Assembly (NCBI RefSeq): GCF_022440805.1
Contig: NZ_JAKNTK010000001.1
Location: 1,488,001 to 1,552,000, forward strand
Source of the DNA: Holdemania massiliensis
GTDB lineage: Bacteria > Bacillota_I > Bacilli_A > Erysipelotrichales > Erysipelotrichaceae
Length of the DNA stretch: 64,000 nucleotides
Direction: 5' to 3'
Shown here: piece after piece, positions 60,473-64,000 of the stretch
Layout: every line of letters begins with the position of its first letter
How positions within the stretch are numbered: position 1 is the stretch's first letter
Made by a program: the position numbers and the translations under genes
The notes under the pieces: model-generated
Seen by the model: only the letters and a program-made list of their open reading frames with translations
What the model was told of the DNA's origin: nothing
Databases searched by the model: none

Positions 60473-62140
60473 ATGGATCAAGTACGTCTGTTCGCTTTGG
60501 GCGGATTGGATGAAGACGGCAAAAACATGTATGTGGTTGAAGTCGGCGAATCCATTTTTGTCATTGAAGCGGGCTTAAAATATCCGGAATCCACCGATCA
60601 GTTAGGGATCGAGCGGATCATTCCGGATTTCAAATATTTAGTTGAAAATCAGCATCGAATTCAGGCGATTTTCATTTCTCACGGGCATGACGATGTCATG
60701 GCAGCACTGCCGAATCTGCTTCGGCATGTCAAGGCGCCGGTGTATTCCACACCGTTAACGGCCATGCTGATCGAAGAGATGCTGAAAAAGGAAGGCCTGC
60801 GCGATATCCGCGTGCATCGCATTAAGCGCAACTCAAGTTTTAAAATTGCCGGCATCGCGGTTCGGGCTTTTGGCATGACGCAGTCGATTGCGGATGGCTT
60901 TGGCCTGGCGATTGAAACGCCGCAGGGTTCGATTGTCTATACCAGCGAATACATCGTCGATTATGATATTCATAACGATGCTTTTTCCTGCGACATTACG
61001 GCTCTGGCGGAGATTGGCAAGCGCGGCGTTTTGGCTTTGATGACCGAATCGGTCGGGGCCGACCGCGAAGGACATTCAGCTCCGCATCATCGGATTACTG
61101 AATTTGTCGAGCCGGCCTTCGAGGATGCCGAGGGGCGCATTCTGATTACGACCTATCATCAGAATTTATACCGCATTATTGAAATTATCGAACTGGCGAA
61201 TAAATACAACCGCAAGGTGATCTTCTATGATGACGATTTGCGGGCAATTTTAAAAGCGGTTGAAAAGATGGGGTATTACCGGATGCCGATTGGTTTGGAA
61301 ATCCCCAAAACCAAGTTTACCAATGACTTAAAGGATGTCGTGGTCATTGTTTCCGGTTCCGGCGATCATGTGTTCAGACGGATGCATAAGGTGGCTCTGG
61401 GTGAAGATGCCATGCTGCGGCTGAACAGTCAGGATACGGTGGTCATCGCCTCCCCGGTTGTGCCGGGAACGGAACGCGAAGCGACGAATATGGAAAATGA
61501 GCTGTATAAGGAAAACGTCCGGGTAGTGACGCTGGATCGGCGCAAGGTGTATTCAATGCACGCTTCGATTGAAGATCTGAAGATGATGCTGTATCTGTTT
61601 AAGCCGACGTATTACATGCCGATCAAGGGCGAGTACCGCCAGCTGGTTTCCAATGCCAACATCGCTTTGAACATGGGCTATCACGCGGATAAGATTCTTG
61701 TCCTGGACAACGGTCAGATCGCCAAGTTCGAAAATGGAATTCTGAAGTCGACGGCCGATCAGCTGACGCTGGAGGATGTTCTGATCGACGGCAATGAAAA
61801 TTTGGATGTCAGCGGCATGGTGCTGCGGGATCGGGAAATTTTGTCAACCGACGGCGCGATCATCGTCGGAATTGTCGTCAACCACAAGACCAAAGAAGTG
61901 ATCGGCGGACCGGATGTCCAAAGCCGCGGCGTAATCTATTTGAAAGACGCGGATCACATTGTCAAGGAGATCGGCAATATTATTGAGAAAACAGTCGAGG
62001 ATGCGGTAAAGGAAAAACGTTACGAAAATATGGCGGTGCGGATGGAAGCGAAAGACCGGATCGTGAAATATGTCTTGAAGGAAACCGGCAAGCGGCCGAT
62101 GATTTTACCGGCGATTGTCGAAATCAATGTCACGGAATAG
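60473..62140 (+). CDS. rnjB: Ribonuclease J2-like protein with a degenerate active site
   Basis: A 555-residue member of the RNase J beta-CASP family. Order of domains is normal, but metal ligands have changed: HGHDDV (70-75) keeps H70, H72 and D74 but has V75 for His; the THS motif reads MTQS (Q137 for His); GDFKFD reads SEYIVD (E159 for Asp); PVHGE reads PIKGE (K385 for His). H363 of the GHAS-like MHAS is kept. Bacillus RNase J2 is also partly degenerate and partners active J1. Synteny (rnjB just before spoIIIE/ftsK) supports J2. AGGAGG ribosome site. Confidence 0.88.
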   Translation: MDQVRLFALGGLDEDGKNMYVVEVGESIFVIEAGLKYPESTDQLGIERIIPDFKYLVENQHRIQAIFISHGHDDVMAALPNLLRHVKAPVYSTPLTAMLIEEMLKKEGLRDIRVHRIKRNSSFKIAGIAVRAFGMTQSIADGFGLAIETPQGSIVYTSEYIVDYDIHNDAFSCDITALAEIGKRGVLALMTESVGADREGHSAPHHRITEFVEPAFEDAEGRILITTYHQNLYRIIEIIELANKYNRKVIFYDDDLRAILKAVEKMGYYRMPIGLEIPKTKFTNDLKDVVVIVSGSGDHVFRRMHKVALGEDAMLRLNSQDTVVIASPVVPGTEREATNMENELYKENVRVVTLDRRKVYSMHASIEDLKMMLYLFKPTYYMPIKGEYRQLVSNANIALNMGYHADKILVLDNGQIAKFENGILKSTADQLTLEDVLIDGNENLDVSGMVLRDREILSTDGAIIVGIVVNHKTKEVIGGPDVQSRGVIYLKDADHIVKEIGNIIEKTVEDAVKEKRYENMAVRMEAKDRIVKYVLKETGKRPMILPAIVEINVTE

Positions 62141-62153
62141 GAGATGATGATCC

Positions 62154-64000
62154 GTGGCGAAAACGAAGCAGAAGAAGAAAAAGAACAATTCCAAAAGCAC
62201 CGTGGATTCGGAAATCCTGCGCTATGTCATTGCGCTGGCGGTGATCACTGTGACATTGATCGCGGCGCTGCAGTTAGGGATCGTCGGACAATTTCTGACA
62301 ACGATCACACGGTATCTGTTTGGTACGTATTACGGAGTCGTCTACGGGATGTGTTTACTCGGGGGGCTGGCTGTCTTGTTTGGACAGAGGTTTCCCGTTT
62401 TCTCCGTTAAGACGCTGATTGCGATCGCTGCCGTATTCATCGCGATGATTTTGTGGTCGGCGATTCCGCAGGATCCCCAGCTGAGCGGATTTCGAGTGTT
62501 CAGTGATTATCTTTCGCATACCGGCGAACATTTCAGCTCGCCGACAACCGTCGCTGCCCAGGGCGGAGTTTTAGGCGCCCTGCTGTACTCGCTCAGCTCA
62601 CTGCTGTTTGCACGTACAGGAACAGTCTTAGTGATTTTTGCGCTGCTAGCTTTGGCGGCGCTGCTGATGATCAAGACGGAAGTGTATGTGTCGATGTGGC
62701 ATTCGATCACGGACGCGCTGCATCGTGAAAAAAAGCCGAAGGCAAAGCGTTCACCGCGCCAGATGGAAATCGAAGAGCTGGAAGAATCCGGCGAAAACCG
62801 CAGGGTGATCGGAAGTGTGGAGCTGGGAAAAAAGAAGAAAAAATCAATTTTCTTAACGCCGGATGACGAACCGGCTGAAGCTGAACTGTCCGCTGCGCCG
62901 ATCGTTAAAAAAGAAAAGAAAAAAGAAGAAAAAGAGAAACCTGTACCGCCGCCGGAAGAAATGCCGAAGGTGGTCTCGATTGGCAGCGGGGCTGGGGAGG
63001 TAGGCTATACGCTGCCGGCGTTGACGATGCTGGATGAAATTCAGGCAAAATCCCGTTCGGTACTGAACCAGAACGCCGCTTCGATCAAGGGCAAGAAGCT
63101 GATTGAAGTTCTGGGCAATTTTGGCATCAACGCGCAGCTGGTCGCGACGCATATCGGACCGGCGGTCACTAAGTTTGAAATCCGGCCGGATTCCAACGTC
63201 AAAGTATCGAAGATCAACGCGATTTCCGATAACCTGAAAATGGAGCTGGCAGCCCGGGATATCCGCATCGAAGCGCCGATTCCCGGACGCAACGCGGTCG
63301 GCATCGAAATTCCGAATGTCGAAACAACGCCGGTGAAGATGCTGGAGCTGATGCGCCAGCTGCCGGAAGATAAGAAAGACAAAAAGCTGCTTTTAGCGCT
63401 GGGCAAAGATCTGATGGGGAAGGGGATTTTCTGTCAGCTGGACAAGATGCCCCATCTGCTGATCGCCGGGGCCACCGGCAGCGGCAAGTCAGTCTGCATG
63501 AATACGATTATTACTTCACTGCTGCTGCGGACTTCGCCGGATGAAGTGAAGCTGCTCTTAGTCGATCCGAAGAAAGTCGAATTTACGCCTTACCGTGAAA
63601 TTCCGCATTTGATCGGTCCTGTGATTTCGGATGGAGCCGAAGCGGCGCGGGCCTTGAAGGTCATCGTCATGATGATGGAGAACCGGTATGAGGTCTTCGC
63701 TCAGGTTGGGGTCCGCAACATTGCCGGCTACAATGAAAAACTGGCGAAAGAGCCGCAGCCGAATCTGCAGCCTATGCCGTATATTGTCGTCATTATCGAC
63801 GAGCTGGCTGATTTGATGGCCGTCGCCGGCAAGGAAGTCGAAATGAGCATTCAGCGGATTACCCAGCTGGCGCGGGCGGCTGGAATTCATTTGATCGTCG
63901 CCACGCAGCGGCCTTCCACCGATGTCATCACCGGAATTATCAAGGCCAATATTCCAAGCCGGATTGCCTTCTCCGTTTCCAGCGGCATTGATTCACGAAC
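62154..64000 (+). CDS. ftsK: DNA translocase FtsK/SpoIIIE (partial, runs off window)
   Basis: The first 615 residues are visible; the stop is beyond the window. A GTG start has AGGAGATGAT upstream. A Lys-rich start (MAKTKQKKKKNN) is followed by about four membrane helices (about 25-160), a charged linker (about 185-270) and the motor domain with Walker A G439-ATGSGKS446 and Walker B-like VVIIDELADLM. HLIVATQRPSTDVITGIIKANIP is typical. It moves the chromosome through the division or sporulation septum. The start of an overlapping frame at 62144 is out of frame and false. Confidence 0.95.
   Translation, partial: MAKTKQKKKKNNSKSTVDSEILRYVIALAVITVTLIAALQLGIVGQFLTTITRYLFGTYYGVVYGMCLLGGLAVLFGQRFPVFSVKTLIAIAAVFIAMILWSAIPQDPQLSGFRVFSDYLSHTGEHFSSPTTVAAQGGVLGALLYSLSSLLFARTGTVLVIFALLALAALLMIKTEVYVSMWHSITDALHREKKPKAKRSPRQMEIEELEESGENRRVIGSVELGKKKKKSIFLTPDDEPAEAELSAAPIVKKEKKKEEKEKPVPPPEEMPKVVSIGSGAGEVGYTLPALTMLDEIQAKSRSVLNQNAASIKGKKLIEVLGNFGINAQLVATHIGPAVTKFEIRPDSNVKVSKINAISDNLKMELAARDIRIEAPIPGRNAVGIEIPNVETTPVKMLELMRQLPEDKKDKKLLLALGKDLMGKGIFCQLDKMPHLLIAGATGSGKSVCMNTIITSLLLRTSPDEVKLLLVDPKKVEFTPYREIPHLIGPVISDGAEAARALKVIVMMMENRYEVFAQVGVRNIAGYNEKLAKEPQPNLQPMPYIVVIIDELADLMAVAGKEVEMSIQRITQLARAAGIHLIVATQRPSTDVITGIIKANIPSRIAFSVSSGIDSR

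Noticed and set aside
62144..62410. 88-residue frame at the ftsK start
   Set aside because: Out of frame with the clear FtsK N-terminus that begins at GTG 62154.
1..64000. CRISPR arrays, insertion sequences, prophage or a recognisable defence system
   Set aside because: No regular direct-repeat/spacer array, transposase, integrase or phage structural gene is present.

Overview
The window is chromosomal DNA from a low-to-medium GC, spore-forming Firmicute (Bacillota). It most resembles an Erysipelotrichia/Holdemania-type gut anaerobe. This is inferred from Gram-positive Shine-Dalgarno sites and promoters, a type B RNase P RNA, sporulation genes (sigG, spoVS, a spoVB-like flippase, ylmC/ymxH), an Ile T-box, a V-type ATPase operon, an oxygen-sensitive cysteine desulfidase and a fused NadD-YqeK protein. 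The species cannot be named from the sequence alone.

Layout. 1-6.4 kb: a Tat-exported flavoenzyme, a MerR regulator overlapping a serine hydrolase, a HEAT-like protein and CyuA. 6-17.4 kb: a YetF protein converging on a SpoVB-like flippase, then comN-secDF, recJ, apt, rel, an alpha/beta hydrolase, tRNA-Ser(CGA) and a DUF3899 protein. 17.6-26.1 kb: a nine-gene V-type ATPase operon (stalk subunit-C-I-K-F-E-A-B-D). 26.2-33.4 kb: a phosphoesterase, a GNAT acetyltransferase, sigG-ylmC, and sepF-ylmH-divIVA followed by a T-box-controlled ileS. 33.6-38.8 kb: the tightly overlapped yqeG-yqeH-yhbY-nadD/yqeK-rsfS-yqeM-mtnN-VTT operon. 39.0-39.9 kb: an archaeal-type IMP cyclohydrolase on the minus strand behind a ZTP riboswitch.

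39.9-42.3 kb is a visibly AT-rich accessory patch. It holds a membrane-anchored unknown protein, a divergent 55-residue ribbon-helix-helix protein with a 15-bp palindrome between them, a 60-residue Cys-containing protein, and about 1 kb with no convincing gene but several hairpins. 42.3-52.2 kb returns to core genes: a thioredoxin-fold-like membrane protein, tseB-dnaD-nth, a 905-residue TPR protein, recU-ponA, gpsB and rnpB. 52.2-64 kb: rodZ-pgsA-pncC-recA, rny-ymdB-spoVS, a ferredoxin, miaB, a catalytically degenerate RNase J2-like gene (rnjB) and the start of ftsK/spoIIIE, which runs off the window.

Most of the window is conserved Firmicutes housekeeping synteny for translation, cell division, wall synthesis, stringent response and sporulation. 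The points most worth a second look are regulatory or structural: a promoter-plus-terminator unit upstream of rnjB that could be a small RNA, the degenerate RNase J active site, the ZTP riboswitch/PurO pair, the RHH operator module, a hairpin that buries the spoVS ribosome-binding site, a PBP1 with a Cys-rich C-terminus, and the Trp-rich TPR protein. I found no CRISPR array, no transposase, no prophage and no clear novel defence system.
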